64,000 nucleotides of DNA, from positions 28,483,449 through 28,547,448 of the forward strand of contig CM069458.1 of assembly GCA_035610835.1 (NCBI GenBank), written 5' to 3'. A program made the translations under genes and the position numbers. Shown here piece after piece: positions 22,121-35,142 of the stretch (within the stretch, counting starts at the first letter, position 1; each line of letters begins with the position of its first letter). The notes under the pieces are model-generated. The model saw only the letters and a program-made list of their open reading frames with translations, was not told the origin of the DNA and did no database searches. Source of the DNA: Ophiura sarsii (Eukaryota; Echinodermata; Ophiuroidea; Amphilepidida; Ophiuridae).

Positions 22121-24521
22121 GCCCCCTGCCTACGCTACTGGACCAAGCTACACAGCTTACAAGGTCCGACACAAGGGCTGATTTATTGATTGTTTCCAAA
22201 CCATGAAAAGACCAAAATGAATAAATAAATAAATAAAATAATAGAAATAAGGTTTTACGCACAAAGGTTAAACTAATGGCCAACATTTAAAAATAATATT
22301 TGTTAAATATATATATTTAAATTGACCAAACAAAAATAAACAAATACATACAAATACTGAGGGAGGGAACAGCTAAGCCGACTGACCAAGCAACAATTGG
22401 GTGGGTGGGAGTGGCGTTTTATAAGTATGTCCTCTCAGCAAAACAACTATAAACGAGCACTGGTGGTAAAACCAAAACTCGTGGGACCTAGATGTCGGCC
22501 TCTGATTGACTCATCGTCCGATCGTCATGACAGAGGATGCGAACAGCATTCAAAGCATGCCACTTCCGTTTCATGGAGTAAATGAGTTTGATCGAGAAGG
22601 CCCTCTACCTCTATGAAACTTAATTGCCCTACAATCGGAAACCTCGCCTCTGTTTTTCTCTGTTTCAAGGTCAATGACGTCTTTAAGACAATTTTTGCTA
22701 CGAATATCTTTGATTGTGCTATATGAATTTAGTTCCAACGGATCTACTTTTTGATGACTAATACAATGCCATATCTAAATCAAAATGAAAACAGTGCCAA
22801 TCTCCTGGATGTATTTATCAAAACATGTAAGTTCTAGATAACCTTGAATTCAATTAGGAATCTGCCACAGAATATGGACTTGCAATAATACGCCCCTGTG
22901 TTTCTGCTTCAAGTTCAATGACGTCTTTCAAACTAATTTTTAAAAACAAAAGCACTAGGTTATACCATATCTCGGTAATGAAGCTTGGCATGACATCTTT
23001 TAAGGCCAAATTAAAAGGAAGCTTTTGTTCCCGACCACCATCTTACATTTAACTGCACAATATGCCTCCTACCGAGCCTATTGAAAAATGTTGATTCTTC
23101 TTTCCTCTAAAAATTTTTAAAAAATTATACTTTTTATATATTTTTATGTTTAGTGCAATATTTTTATTTTGGAAAACAGGCTTTCCTGACCCTTTTGGTC
23201 CTTATATCGGTGTATCCTTGGTGTAAGATACTTATAAGTTAGAATAGTGTCCAGACCTATTACGGTTTAAAGCTGTATAATCCTTTCCCTCATAGAGGAT
23301 TTGGTGCTAGGTTAGTTTCGTGCTGTCTTACACCAAGGATAAACCCTTCAAGCATGGTGAAATGCCCATTGCCTACTCAATCCTCTAGTAATGATTATTT
23401 TATTTATTTATTCCATCTAAAAAATACAGTGAGAACGACTTTTGTTCTCTTGGCCTAAGGTGACAAGAAGAGAAAAAAAGTTTTACGGGCAGACGGACCT
23501 GTCAAGTAGGTTCGGTCAGTCGGGTTCTTTTGTTTTAATTGTTTTTATCTAAAATGTCACAAAAAATCTGAAAAAATCTGGATTTTTTTAAAAAAATTAT
23601 GAGAAAACAAATTTCAACAGATTTTCGGCCACTGATTTTTACATGATTTGAGAAAAAAATTCTATTTTTTTTCTATATAAAATAAATCTTGAAAAAAGCA
23701 AACAGTTGGTTGGTCAGGCCCGTAAAACAAGATTTTTCCCCTCGCCTAATAGCACACATAGGATGTTCTTATTCAGAAGTACATTGACATCAATTAGGAT
23801 TATTACTACGGCAGAGCAGCCATTTTGCCATGCTTTGAAGGCAGATGACTAACTCGATTGTGAGAGTTATGACCATTAACACAGAGAACAAACTAATAGA
23901 GAGTGTCCTAGATATTAGTAAGCTAATCTGCATTTTAGATTGGTTCTAAATGACCAGCACCTGCAAATGTTCTGGTTTTAGAATTCCGGGAACTAGGCCT
24001 CCTTAAGGCAACGAGTGTATCAATATGCTTCCCTTTTACTCAGTCATTATTGTGTATTATATGCATTTGTATTAGGCCTGCTCTGTATGTTTGTTTGTTC
24101 TGTGCTTATAAGTGTTTTCTGTTGTTGCAAGTTATTTGAAAGATCATTTTTGGGCACTAAATAACCTTTTTTTAATATTGTGTATTTTACGTACTGCTTA
24201 ATAGGTGTACGTCTGACATGAAGTAACCAATTTGCCTTTAAATTACCTTAACTTGGAATTGGAATCCCTTAACTTGATTAGAATGTTTCCACTTTCCTTG
24301 ATTAAATCGCATCAGTGATTGTTTGCCGCGACCTTTCATGTTCATGCTATAACAACAGCTGGTAAGGAAATTACTTTTGTCGCAACTAGACCGATTAATT
24401 TACAAAGATTAAAATGAAATCAAACCATGAAAAACTAGAGCTTATTAAATACAATTAAATTATAATTGTATCCGTTTGTTCCAAAGGTGATTAATTAAAA
24501 TCAATTGCCTCTTTGTCTTAC
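21769..24521. other. Intron sequence with homopolymer runs and small fold-backs
   Basis: G and C runs at about 22053-22066 and 22088-22118 end next to CCTACGCTACTG (22130), a motif shared with the element at 30330-30739. A hairpin of about 130 bp has ATCCTTGGTGTAAGAT at 23213 and its complement ending about 23333. A diverged repeat around 23440-23750 has GACGGACCTGTC and GGCCCGTAAAACA. No exon seen. Confidence 0.55.
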
Positions 24522-26630
24522 TCTGTGGATTATTGAAACATGATATATGAATATGTCACACTTTGCTATCTACTGAAGATAGCAACTCTGGGGATTATTG
24601 GAACATGATATATGAATATGTCATACTTTGCTATCTACTGAAGATAGCAACTCTGTGGATTATTGAAACATAATGAATATGTCACACTTTGCTATCTACT
24701 GAAGATAGCAATTATGGGGATTATTGAAACATGATTTATTAATATGTCACACTTTGCTATCTACTGAAGATAGTAACTCTGTGGATTATTGAAACATGGT
24801 ATATTAATATGTCACACTTTGGTATCTACTGAAGATAGCAACTCTGTGGATTTTTGAACCACGATATATGAATATGCCACACTTTGCTATCTACTGAAGA
24901 TAGCAATAATGGGGATTATTGAAACATGATCAATATGTCACACTTTGTTATCTACTGAAGATAGTAACTCTGTGGATTATTGAAACATAATATATGAATA
25001 TGTCACACTTTGCCATCTACTGAAGATATCAACTCTGGGGATTATTGAAACATGATGAATATGTCACACTTTGCTATCTACTGAAGATAGCAATTATGGG
25101 GATTATTGAAACATGATTTATTAATATGTCACACTTTGCTATCTACTGAAGATAGCAACTCTGTGGATTTTTGAACCACGATATATATATGAATATGCCA
25201 CACTTTGTTATCTACTGAAGATAGCAACTCTGGGGAATATTGAAACATGATCAATATGTCACACTTTGTTATCTACTGAAGATAGTAACTCTGTGGATTA
25301 TTGAAACATAGTATATGAATATGTCACACTTTGCCATCTACTGAAGATAGCAACTCTGTGGATTTTTGAAACATGATGTATGAATATGCCACACTTTGTT
25401 ATCTACTGAAGATAGCAATAATGGGGATTATTGAAACATGATATATGAATATGTCACACTTTGCTATCTACTGAAGAAAACAACTCTGTGGATTATTGAA
25501 ACATGATATATGAATACGTCACACTTTGTTATCTACTGAAGATGACAACTCTGGGGATTATTGAAACATGATCAAGATGTCACACTTTGCTATCTACTGA
25601 AGATAGTAACTCTGTGGATTATTGAAACATGACATATTAATATGTCACACTTTGTTATCTACTGAAGATAGCAACTCTTGGAATTATTGAAACATGATCA
25701 ATATGTCACACTTTGCTATCCACTGAAGATAGCAACTCTGGGGATTTTTGAAACATGTTATATGAATATGCCACACTTTGTTATCTACTGAAGATAGCAA
25801 CTCGGGGATTATTGAAACATGATGAATATGTCACACTTTGCTATCTACTGAAGATAGCAACTCTGGGGATTATTGAAACATGATATATGAATATGTCACA
25901 CTTTGTTATCTACTGAAGATGACAACTCTGGGGATTATTGAAACATGATCAATATGTCACACTTTGCTATCTACTGAAGATAGTAAATCTGTGGATTATT
26001 GAAACATAATATATGAATATGTCACACTTTGCTATCCACTGAAGATAGCAACTCTGGGGATTATAGAAACATGATATATGAATATGTCACACTTTGCTAT
26101 CTACCGAAGATAGCAACTCTGGGGATTATTGAAACATGATATTGCTATCTACTGAAGATAGCAACTCTGGGGATTATTGAAACATGATATATGAATATGT
26201 CACACTTTGCTATCTACTGAAGATAGCAACTCTGGGGATTATTGAAACATGATATATGACTATGTCACACTTTGCTATCTACTGAAGATAGCAACTCTGG
26301 GGATTATTGAAACATAATAAATGAATATGTCACACTTTGGTATCTACTGAAGATAGCAACTCTGTGGATTTTTGATTTATGATAAATGAATATATCACAC
26401 TTTGCTATCTACAGAAGATAGCAACTCTGGGGATTATTGAAACAAGATATATGAATATATCACACTTTGCTATCTACCGAAGATAGCAAACTCTGGGGAT
26501 TATTGAAACATGATATATGAATATGTCACACTTTGTTATCTACTGAAGATAGCAATTATGGGGATTATTGAAACATAATATATGAATATGTCAAACTATG
26601 TTGTCTACTGAATGAAGAAAGCAACTCATT
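24522..26630 (+). repeat. Hairpin satellite array, about 32 copies of a ~65-bp unit
   Basis: Unit consensus: GATTATTGAAACATGATATA, TGAATATGTCACACTTTG, then TTGCTATCTACTGAAGATAGCAA split across a stem and loop. The core is a 9-bp stem around ACTGA. Spacing of the core averages about 64 bp from 24572 to 26538, with some units shortened (ATGATCAATATG forms, and one very short unit at about 26130). Variation is mostly single-base. Copies decay beyond 26600. Confidence 0.95.
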
Positions 26631-27330
26631 ATAATGTTAGCCTATTGTTTCAAAATTATAGCATGCCAGTATGTTATTTTTCTACAAATAATAACTCTAA
26701 AACTTATCAAAACACCTTTTTTCAAGCATGGCAGATAATGCTATCTCCTGAAGATAGAAACTCTGGCGATTATTTCAAAACTCCTGTCGGTTTTCGGACA
26801 GATTATGCAGAGGATAGAAACTCTGGATGCTGCTATCTAATGAAGATAGAAACTCTCGGGATTATTGAAACACATTATTTTAATACTGACCAATAATCTA
26901 CTGACTGTAGCAAATGATTATTTAAACACCCAATTTCTATGATAAATAATGCTATTTACTTGCAGTAAAAGCTTTGGTGTTATCCGAAGTGCCCTATGGA
27001 AGAAAGCATTATGGTATGGCAATGAATCACCCTTTTTGAAAATGGCAAATAATGATATAAATAAAGATAACAGCTCAGAGTAAAGTTTCACTATTAAAGT
27101 TGTCATTAGATGCTATCTTCTAATGATAGCAGCTATAGGGAGTATTGGAACACATTGTTGAATAAATAACGCTATTTACTGAAAATAGCAAAAATAAGGG
27201 CTATGATACCTATGAAACAACCTATTTGAAAAGGACAAATGCTATCTACTGAAGATAGCAGCTCCATGGATTACAGAAACACTCTTCTTTAGTATGACAA
27301 ATAATGCTATCCACTAAATCTATAGGATTA
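26631..27330 (+). repeat. Decayed edge of the hairpin satellite
   Basis: The GCTATCT...AGATAG core recurs at irregular spacing with mutations, for example near 26742, 26829, 27109 and 27243, separated by unrelated sequence. It reads as an older, unhomogenised flank of the array. Confidence 0.75.
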
Positions 27331-28050
27331 TTAAAAACACCCTAAAAATTATGCTCTATATTCTGTATGTTTGGGTGTTTATCCAATTCCTGTCCCACGC
27401 CACTTTCATTAGCCCTTTTTACTAGCCCAATTGTGTTTACTTGTATTTTTGATTATTTTCTAAGGTGTAGTGAACCAATTGATTGGCCCATCAGAGTTCT
27501 CTGTTGAGAGTTACCCGTTTGATTTGTAATCACTCAGTTCATTAACTTTGTTAATGTCTGTTGGGCTATTGTTCACATTTGCTCTTTATATACCAAAAAA
27601 AGACATCATTAAAACATCACATTCATAAATGTAACAAATAATGCTAGCTTTAATGGGTGATTTGTTTCTTCAAAAATGAGGTAACATATCTACAAGTTCA
27701 CACGACTGCCAACCTTTTCCTCATATTTATGAAAAAAATTCTGTTGTTTCTTTTCAAGCACAACAATCAATATTTGTCATATTTATTAAACAACAAACCA
27801 TATCGTTATTTTGCTATAATGATCTGACGTATGTTACACAATGTTTGTGTTATCACGCAATTTTACACGGTCGCAGAATTAATATTACCCATCTAGTCGT
27901 CGGATTTTTGAGATAAGAGCGCAGGAACATATTTGATATCCTTGCCTTGGGAGATAATTAATGTATATTGACATCACTGCTACATTGCTTGACAAGTATG
28001 ACTTTCATTGAATTTTTATGATTTTTTTTCTATGTTTGTTTTCATCTCAG
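27331..28050. other. Intron sequence, nothing recognised
   Basis: AT-rich sequence with no recognisable repeat or gene. The last 30 bp supply the polypyrimidine tract and TCTCAG acceptor of exon B. Confidence 0.55.
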
Positions 28051-28107
28051 ATGTGGAAAAAGTATGATAAAGACAAGAGTGGATACATCAACGCCAAGGA
28101 ATTACAG
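28051..28107 (+). CDS. Calbindin-like exon B: EF-hand 3
   Basis: Preceded by TTCATCTCAG and followed by GTAAGG. The 19 codons read MWKKYDKDKSGYINAKELQ, phase 0 on both sides. The EF loop has Asp1, Asp3, Ser5, Tyr7, Asn9 and Glu12, a sound calcium-binding set. It continues exon A (EFME-MWKKYD), matching the family's EFMK-xWRKYD block. Confidence 0.93.
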
Positions 28108-28137
28108 GTAAGGATGCTATTATTGTTATCACATTGG

Positions 28138-28335
28138 CACTTTCCACGCGGCTATATTAGTTTTGTCATAATATACAAAACACACATTTTTCAGAAACTT
28201 TTCCCAACTTTCAAAGTCTTATCTCAAGAATTACTGAACCAATACTAACGTGTGTTTGTACTTATTTTAATGTATTTGTCATAGTTATTCAAAATGTGGT
28301 GATGAAATTCAATGTTTTCGATATTTTTGAAAACC
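28138..28335. mobile_element. CACTTTCCACGCGG MITE, copy 1 (3'-truncated)
   Basis: Starts CACTTTCCACGCGGCTA and carries the family's internal TTTTTCAGAAAC, AATTACTGAACCAATACTA and TGATGAAATTCAAT blocks, then fades. It begins only 30 bp after the donor of exon B. Other copies are at 32354, 37612, 56217 and 58178. Confidence 0.8.
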
Positions 28336-28656
28336 AAATTAGATGAAATAAACGGCATATGAAAGCTAAGCGTTTAGTCTATCAAAATGTATACAATTGT
28401 TACACCAAATTCTAGAAGTTCATGGTCAATAAGTTAGGTAAACATGTGCACGGTTTTTTTTTGAGACACCCTGTATCAAGTATTTTTCTCATGACCAAGT
28501 TATATGCTCAAAAACATAACAATATTTTACTAGTGATGTTTACTAATTTAAAAGATTAAACATGTACGTATGCGCGCACATGTAGCCCATTCGTGAAATA
28601 TTTTGCACATTTAAAAAAAAAGGTTTTTAGTCAATGTCCATCTATAACCAATTCAG

Positions 28657-29760
28657 TCAGAGTTTATGTTTTTAAATAAATCTCAATTCTCAAGTGTGAT
28701 GTATGTGTACTGTTATTGACCATTCATGAGGACTTGCTAATAGATATTAAAAAGCACTTTAGCGGTCTGGCTTGATAGCCTCTGGGAAAAAGATGCAGGC
28801 ATTCTGTTAGCATAGTAAAAGCCGTACTTGTAAATCAAATGTGAGGGTTTTTTCAAAACATTCCAATCATTTTTTTTACATTTTCTGAAATTATAGCTAA
28901 TTGTTTGGAGTTTTTGAAACTAATTTATTTGAAATAACTTTTTTTAAATGTAGTTAAATTGTTTCAATTGTTTGCAATATTTTTGTGATTTTGTCAAACC
29001 TTTCTCTTCAAAATGGTGACTTTTTTATCAGTCCGGACAGAGTTTTGGTTTTTAAATAAATCTCAATTCTCAAGTGTGATGGATGTGCTATTGACCATTC
29101 ATGAGGACTCACTAATAGATAATAAAATCACTTAGCAGTCTGGCATAATCTCTATGGGGGAAACGATGCAGGCATTCTGCTAGCTTAGTAAAATAGTAAA
29201 AAGCATTTTAGTAGTCTAACCTGTTCTATGGGTCTTACAAAAGCCATACTTGTAATGTGAGGGGTTTTTTTTCAAAACCTTTCAAACCTTTTTAAAAAAT
29301 TCTGAAATCATTTTTTTGAAAGAAGAAAAAAAATGAATATATTTATTTATACTGTTTCAAATGTTTTGCAATTTTGTTCGATTTTTTCAAACATTTCTCT
29401 TCAAAATTGTGATTTTTTTTTTTTTAACCAATTTTTTTTTATGAAAGATTAATCTTAATTCTCAACTTCAACTGACCTTCTGCCCATCAAAGAAAAACAG
29501 TCAGCAAAAATTCCAAACGTTTTGTGTATACTCAAAAAACATGTGCATCTTTGACCAGTCCAGACAAGAGTTTTTGTTTTTAAATAAATCTCAATTCTCA
29601 AGTGCGATGGATGTGTTATTGACCATTCATGAGGACTTGTTAATAGATAGTAAAAGCACTTTAGCAGTTTTGCCTAAAAGCCTCAGGGGAAACGATGCAG
29701 GTATTCTGACAACCTCGTACAGCTCAGGTGTAAATTTGTTTAGCTTGAATCCATTAATAA
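28657..29760. repeat. Local triplication of a ~170-bp segment
   Basis: TTTTTAAATAAATCTCAATTCTCAAG followed by GACCATTCATGAGGAC, an A-rich bridge and ATGCAGGCATTCTG occurs at about 28668, 29050 and 29578. Copies share order but differ in small insertions, so they have had time to diverge. T-rich, low-complexity sequence separates them. No coding sequence. Confidence 0.75.
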
Positions 29761-29831
29761 AGATTAGTTTTAAATGATGCAATGTACTGTAAAACGGCAG
29801 AATCTGTAATCTTGAAATCAAATTTCAAAAT

Positions 29832-30100
29832 TGTTGCTTTAGAAAGTATGGTATATAGATTCATTCAAATTATTCGCTGGCACCATTTATTTCTTCATAA
29901 AACATCACATAAAGTTGATATATTTGAACTGTGTATAAGTATAAATTCAAACAGGACACAGCCAATTACCTGCATATCATGAGCTTTGTGCCGAACATGG
30001 TTAAGGATTTTTATAGTTTCAAAAGAGTCAATTTGCCAAACTTGGAATCTACCAATCTTACAAAGGAATTCATAATTTCTATCAGAACATCTTATTTTTA
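29832..30100. repeat. Interspersed repeat, short form
   Basis: Shares GAAAGTATGG...ATAGAT, ACATCACATAAAGTTGATAT and GGACACAGCCAATTACCTGC with 35338-35790. It lacks a segment of about 170 bp that the other copy has between TCCATTTTGGCC and AAACTTGGAATCTACC. Confidence 0.78.
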
Positions 30101-30329
30101 AAATACATAAAAAAAATTATTTAAAAAGGGGTGAAAGAAGAAGGTCGACGGAGCCGATCCAATCAGAGAGGTCCCTTGCCTGTAGAACAAGGTGTGTTTT
30201 TTCGTCGCCTAAGTGATATCAGTATTTATGTGTGACAAATGTGTAGGCCTAATCTATAAAACATTTCCACCTTCAAATTAATGTAAGAATATCATTAAAA
30301 GATATTTGTTTAAGCAGAAGTCTTCAAAT

Positions 30330-30739
30330 CAGTAGCGTAGCCAGGGTCACTTGTCGGGGGGGGGGGGGGGGGGGGGGGGCAAAGGTATTTTTTCCCGGTG
30401 AGCACCAGTTCGACCCGGTCCCAAAAAAATCAGACAGTCAAAAAGTCACGCGCCATTACACCGCGGGTTTTTCATCAGTTTTCTCTATAACATTTTTCTT
30501 TATTTAGCCGACTTCTGCAAAAGAAAAATCGACCCGCCAAATTTCCCCTTTTTAGCACACGCTACTGCCTTTTCCTTCCCTTTCCCCTTTCCTTCCCTTT
30601 CCTTTCCTTTCCTTCCTTTTCTCCCTTTCTTTCCCTTCCTTTACCTTCCCGATTTTCCACTGCCTTCCCGATTTCCCGGTCAAATTATTTGTCAGGGGGG
30701 GCACTCTGCACCCCCTTGCACCCCCTGGCTACGCTACTG
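30330..30739. mobile_element. Element with CAGTAGCGTAGCCAGGG inverted ends and poly-G tract
   Basis: The 17-bp ends are perfect inverted repeats (30330-30346 and 30723-30739). Next to the left end is a run of about 25 G; near the right end are C-rich tracts. A related end, AGTGGCGTAGCCAGAGG, is at 36822 and CCTACGCTACTG is at 22130. Probably a nonautonomous repeat family; mechanism unknown. Confidence 0.72.
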
Positions 30740-32353
30740 TTCAAATGCTCAAACTTAGTTATTTACAAGTAGATTGTAGCTTTGGGCTTTGAGACATAAA
30801 ATATATGATTTCAACAATGTTAGAATGATAGCAAATACTGTCTTAAAATGTATAAATTTAGTGTTTTGAGAAAGAGTAATTGATGTACAAGATAAATAAG
30901 AGGAAAATATAAGGTTCTTTGAAAATGTTGAATGCAAGTAGTATGTAGCTGCCAGCTTTAACTACTTTCATGATATGATTTTTCTTATGAAACCGAAATG
31001 TCAGTATATATGATACAATATAAATATGTTCGTTTTTATGTGTGAAAAGTGTTATTGATATGCCATTCAGATATTTCAATTTTAAAAATATTCTTTGTTA
31101 CAATGCTTTTAACATGTTTGAAGTGGTGTAATTTAATATAGGCTCAATGCATGCCTAACAATCACTTAAGTAGTAGGGGAAACTGGGGTATCCTAAACAC
31201 TCATACATTTCAATACAAAATTGTATTGAAACATTTGTGTCAGTACAGGTTGACATAACTTGAAATACATAAAGAACACAATATAGTTCTGTGTATAAGC
31301 TCAAGTTACTCACAACATGAAAATGAGATCAAGACAAATTCTAGGGTGAAACATGATTAGGGGGGAATTTTTGGAGAGAGGGGAAGGGGCAAAGTGACAT
31401 TCTTTTATGTTCTACAGATACAAGGTCTTCAAGAACCAATGTTTAAACTATGAGGTAATTTTGAGTAGTTTTTAAAATTGTACATCCAAGTTTATTGTTC
31501 AGAGGGAAAACATTAGGGGTAACTATTTAGTATTACCCTATGCCCCCATATGTGGCGCTACACTTCACAGAAAGCAATGGTAGACTTATAGCAACAACCC
31601 CTTTTTTACAAGATTATTTGTAACATCAATAATTGATATTCAAAAGATTTAGAAAATAATAAATAACAAGAAGAGTTTTTAAAAAGTCAAACATCGCTCT
31701 GATAAGGGACATAAAATGGAAGGGTATAACTTGACAATTTTGTGATACCACAACAAGCACTCTCGATATATCCTCGAAATAAAGTTCACAGATTAGAGTA
31801 ATCTCATATTCAAGTTGTACATGATTGTTATCTACATTACCTAAACAAATGAAAAGTTGAATAATTGCATGATTTGTGCCTAATACTAATACGGTATAGG
31901 GGACCAATTTCTAAGGATTTTGCTTCATTATAGACCCCAATTTTCGCAAATTATCAGAAACATTTTCGCAAATCTTCGTGAAATTAGACCCATTTGTAAA
32001 AAAGTGACCCCATTATTAGGAATTTCCCAGCACAAAATTATACCCATGTTTAGGTTTTTTTGCAAAAAAGCTACCCATTGTCACCCTTAAGAATTGGTAG
32101 GGGTTCTAAATCCCCAGCCGCACCCCCCCCCCCCCCCCGACCAAACCAAATACGAGTACCCCCCCCCCCCCCCCCCCCAACCCGGATTTGTGGCATATAC
32201 AAATACTGATTAATTAATATGGATTAATCAGGTATAGTAGTACAACAAGTCTAATCAAATTTGAGTACAGTATTAAGTAAAGTCCCATGTGGACCCATGT
32301 AGTCTCAGTATACATGTAGTATGAATAAAGCATGTCATCTGATTGTCAAGGGG
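30740..32353. other. Intron sequence, nothing recognised apart from poly-C
   Basis: AT-rich with no gene-like features. Runs of C lie at about 32123-32138 and 32160-32178 in a C-rich block. No exon signals of the calbindin-like gene were seen. Confidence 0.5.
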
Positions 32354-32597
32354 CACTTTCCATATTAGTTCCAGCTATTAGTTTTACCAAATATACAAAA
32401 CAGATTTTTCAGAAACCTTTCCCAATTTTCAAAGGTCTATCTCAAGATTTACTCAACTAATACTGTTTGTACTTATTTCAATGCATTTCTCATTGTGTGT
32501 TCCAAATTTGGTAAGGTAATTCGATAATGTTGACATTTTTGAAACATTTTGTGACATTTTGGAATGTTGTCTGCAGATGCCGCGTGGAAAGTGTTAA
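32354..32597. mobile_element. CACTTTCCACGCGG MITE, copy 2
   Basis: Begins CACTTTCCATATTAG and ends CCGCGTGGAAAGTGTTAA. It contains the same internal CAGATTTTTCAGAAACC and TTGACATTTTTGAAACATTT blocks as the other copies. Confidence 0.82.
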
Positions 32598-32759
32598 AAA
32601 TTTGACTGTGTAATTGATGATTATCTTGAAGAATATCTGCCTAGTGCCTGGGTGTTTCAAGTAACCCTTTGTCAGACTAAAATGCTAAGATATGCTATTA
32701 TGAAATTTGCATATCAGTCAAATCTGTCATTCAAATTTGATGATGCTATGAAAAAACTG

Positions 32760-33137
32760 TTAAAGGTATATTATGTGATCTTTCCAGGGAACGCCCTCAA
32801 CATCGAAAAAAAAATTGAAAGCAGATTTTCTTGCAGATTTACATTCTGATCATAAATTGTACATACATTCCAAGTTACAGGGCGATACGATTCTTAATTA
32901 CTTCAAAATCATGATTTTAGAGTGAAAATAAACTGTCGGATAACTCCGACAGTTTATATTTTAAATCTAAATTCACTCTAAAACCATGATTTTGAGGTAA
33001 TTAGGAATCGTATCGCTCTGTAACTTTGAATGTATGTACGATTTATGATCAGAAATGTAAATCTGCAAGAAAATCTACTTTCTAAAAAAATAATGAATAG
33101 AGGGCGCTCTGGAAAAGATCACATAATATACCTTTAA
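32760..33137. mobile_element. Fold-back MITE, TTAAAGGTATATT family, copy 2
   Basis: A 378-bp copy highly similar to 14941-15323, with the same arms, the same CATCGAAAA and GAGGGCGCTCT sections, and TTAA at both ends. The central loop differs (GGATAACTCC instead of GGTTAACAC). Confidence 0.86.
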
Positions 33138-33296
33138 CTGATACGGTTTGCCCCAGGGCAGTGATCCCACAGGGATGTACATACTGTTAAAACGCTGTAT
33201 AAAAGAGTTGTTTAAAACTTTAAACAACCATGGTTGTTCAGTTGTTCAAACTGAGTTGTTGAAATATTTAAACAACTTTGTTTAAACATTAAACAG

Positions 33297-33620
33297 CAGG
33301 GCCGTCAGAAGGGGGGTGCGTTGGGTGCGGACGCACCCCCCTTGAAAATCTCTTCTTTTTTTTTTCCTTCTTTTTTTAAGGTAAAAATTGCGTTTTTCTT
33401 AGTTTCAAATTTCAATGATAGTAAAACTACTCATAAAACCTTGACTACAGTGCTTTTTTGACTGCGAAATTTTGTGTCCGTGCGAAAAATTTGCGAAATT
33501 TTTGACTTCACGCCCCCCCCCCCCCCCACTTACGTGAAATTCACGAGTTGACTGACTGAAAAACCCTAGCTACGCCTCCTGCTTCCGTTAAAAAATCGTG
33601 AAAAGCTGCTGACGGCCCTG
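33297..33620. mobile_element. Element with CAGGGCCGTCAG inverted ends
   Basis: Twelve-base perfect inverted ends (33297-33308 and 33609-33620) enclose GGGGGGTGCG and T-rich and C-rich stretches. On both sides lie copies of CCATGGTTGTTCAGTTGTTC (about 33228 and 33628), so the element sits within an older GTTGTTCAAA-type duplication. Confidence 0.72.
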
Positions 33621-34447
33621 AACAGCAACCATGGTTGTTCAGTTGTTCCAACTCTGTTTAAACATTAAACAGACTTGTTTATATATTCAACTCTCTTCTG
33701 CAGCAAGGTTATAGGGGCACTGAGAGATACGTATGGGAGTGCGCCCTCGTTTTTTGGAATCAGGTTTTTCGCACCTACGCATATACTAACTACCATCTGA
33801 AACAGTTTACCTTAATTCTCCGTCTATCATGTACAATTTCAGGATTTGTTAATTTTGATGTAGATCACATCAAAATTATCAGCATCACTCACCACATAAA
33901 TTGCTTCAACCTAATTTAAATCTAGCGCCATCATTCAACTGTTTTCCCATAAATTATTACACTGCAGGGTTCCTACGTACCTTATCTATTGAAACAATTC
34001 ATTTTTTCCAAATTTTATTTTCCTCAGCAATCTCTCAATGCCCCTTTTAAAGTTACCCCTTTCTCCCCTATCCAATCAACATCCTTGGTATCCCATCACA
34101 ATTGTATAGGGTTTGGTGACAGATGGAATGCTACAATGCATACAATAATCAGAGATGTACACTAATGTAATTATTTGCATATGAAAGGGGCATTCAATTT
34201 GATTTGGGCAAAATAAAAAACCAATGAAAATGTTATTAACATTTTTTTTAAATGTGTGCATTCTTTAAACAAAATATAAGTGTTGTGAAAAGAGTTGGTT
34301 GAGCTATCAAGTTTAAAGTTTGATTCATGAACATGATATTTTGCGCATGAAATTATACTTTTAATATCAATAGTATTTAAAATTTAGTCAAGTCAAGTCA
34401 AGTCAAAGTCAAAATTTAGTATGATACAAATATTGACTGCAATGAGG
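33621..34447. other. Intron sequence, nothing recognised
   Basis: AT-rich sequence with an AGTCA microsatellite (about 34385-34410) and no exon-like features. Confidence 0.5.
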
Positions 34448-34570
34448 GTCATGGTTTAGACTATGCCCCGATGCGTAGCTATGCCCAGGGCATGGTTCAG
34501 ACTATGCCCCAATGCGCAGTTATGCCCAGGGCATGGTTCAGACTATGCCCCAATGCGCAGCTATATGCAG
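34448..34570 (+). repeat. 41-bp tandem repeat, three copies
   Basis: GGGCATGGTTCAGACTATGC followed by CCCAATGCGCAGCTATGCCC repeats with a 41-bp period at about 34448, 34489 and 34530; the last copy is shortened. Confidence 0.85.
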
Positions 34571-34635
34571 CTATAGTTGTTTTTCATGACGTCATGTTGA
34601 ATTTGAAGCCATAGCTAAATTACATTACGTTACAA

Positions 34636-34950
34636 GGCCCGCTTAGCAGCGCTATAAATTGCTGCCCTAAAAACCGGCACCAAATTTAAATATTCGCCTT
34701 CCATCAAAGCTGGTTGCTATATGACATAATTCTCGTGTGCAACCAACCGGCTGTATGCAACGCCCATTCAGTAGTTTAAACGCATGAGCGTGGATATAAT
34801 TTGCAACATAATGGAAACTCACCCATGCAGTTAGCAAGAAGTACTGCTCGTACACACCCGAATTTAAATATACAACCAGGCAATCCTCTCGTAGTAATTG
34901 ATAACAATAGGTTTACCAGACTGAATTAATAGCGCTCCTAATAAGCGGGC
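34636..34950. mobile_element. Fold-back element with GCCCGCTTAG ends
   Basis: Left AGGCCCGCTTAGCAGCGCTA is mirrored by TAGCGCTCCTAATAAGCGGGC on the right, with further inverted pairs such as AATTTAAATAT. It ends about 84 bp before exon C. Confidence 0.7.
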
Positions 34951-35033
34951 GATTTATGTCATGCCCCTCACTTTTAAACCAAACAAGTATCACTATGATG
35001 TTTATATTTATCACTATCTACTTTGTTTTGCAG

Positions 35034-35114
35034 CGTTTCATCAGAGATGTGCTGAAGAAAGCAGGAAACCACACCCTCAGAACTGAAAAGTTAGATGAAT
35101 ACGTCCAGGCTATT
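35034..35114 (+). CDS. Calbindin-like exon C: EF3 exit helix and EF3-EF4 linker
   Basis: Follows TTTTGCAG and ends before GTAAGTAG. The 27 codons read RFIRDVLKKAGNHTLRTEKL..., ending EYVQAI, phase 0. This matches the family's FLKDLLxKA...LxEYxxxxL helix between EF3 and EF4. Confidence 0.93.
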
Positions 35115-35142
35115 GTAAGTAGTATACAGGGTGCCCCAGAAT

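Noticed and set aside
21837..22286. Glycine- or proline-rich open frames over G and C runs, both strands
   Set aside because: Homopolymer artefact with low-complexity T/C flanks; no homology recognised.
24522..26630. CRISPR-like array of repeats with a palindromic core
   Set aside because: Units are almost identical throughout, without unique spacers, and the sequence is an animal intron; it is a satellite.
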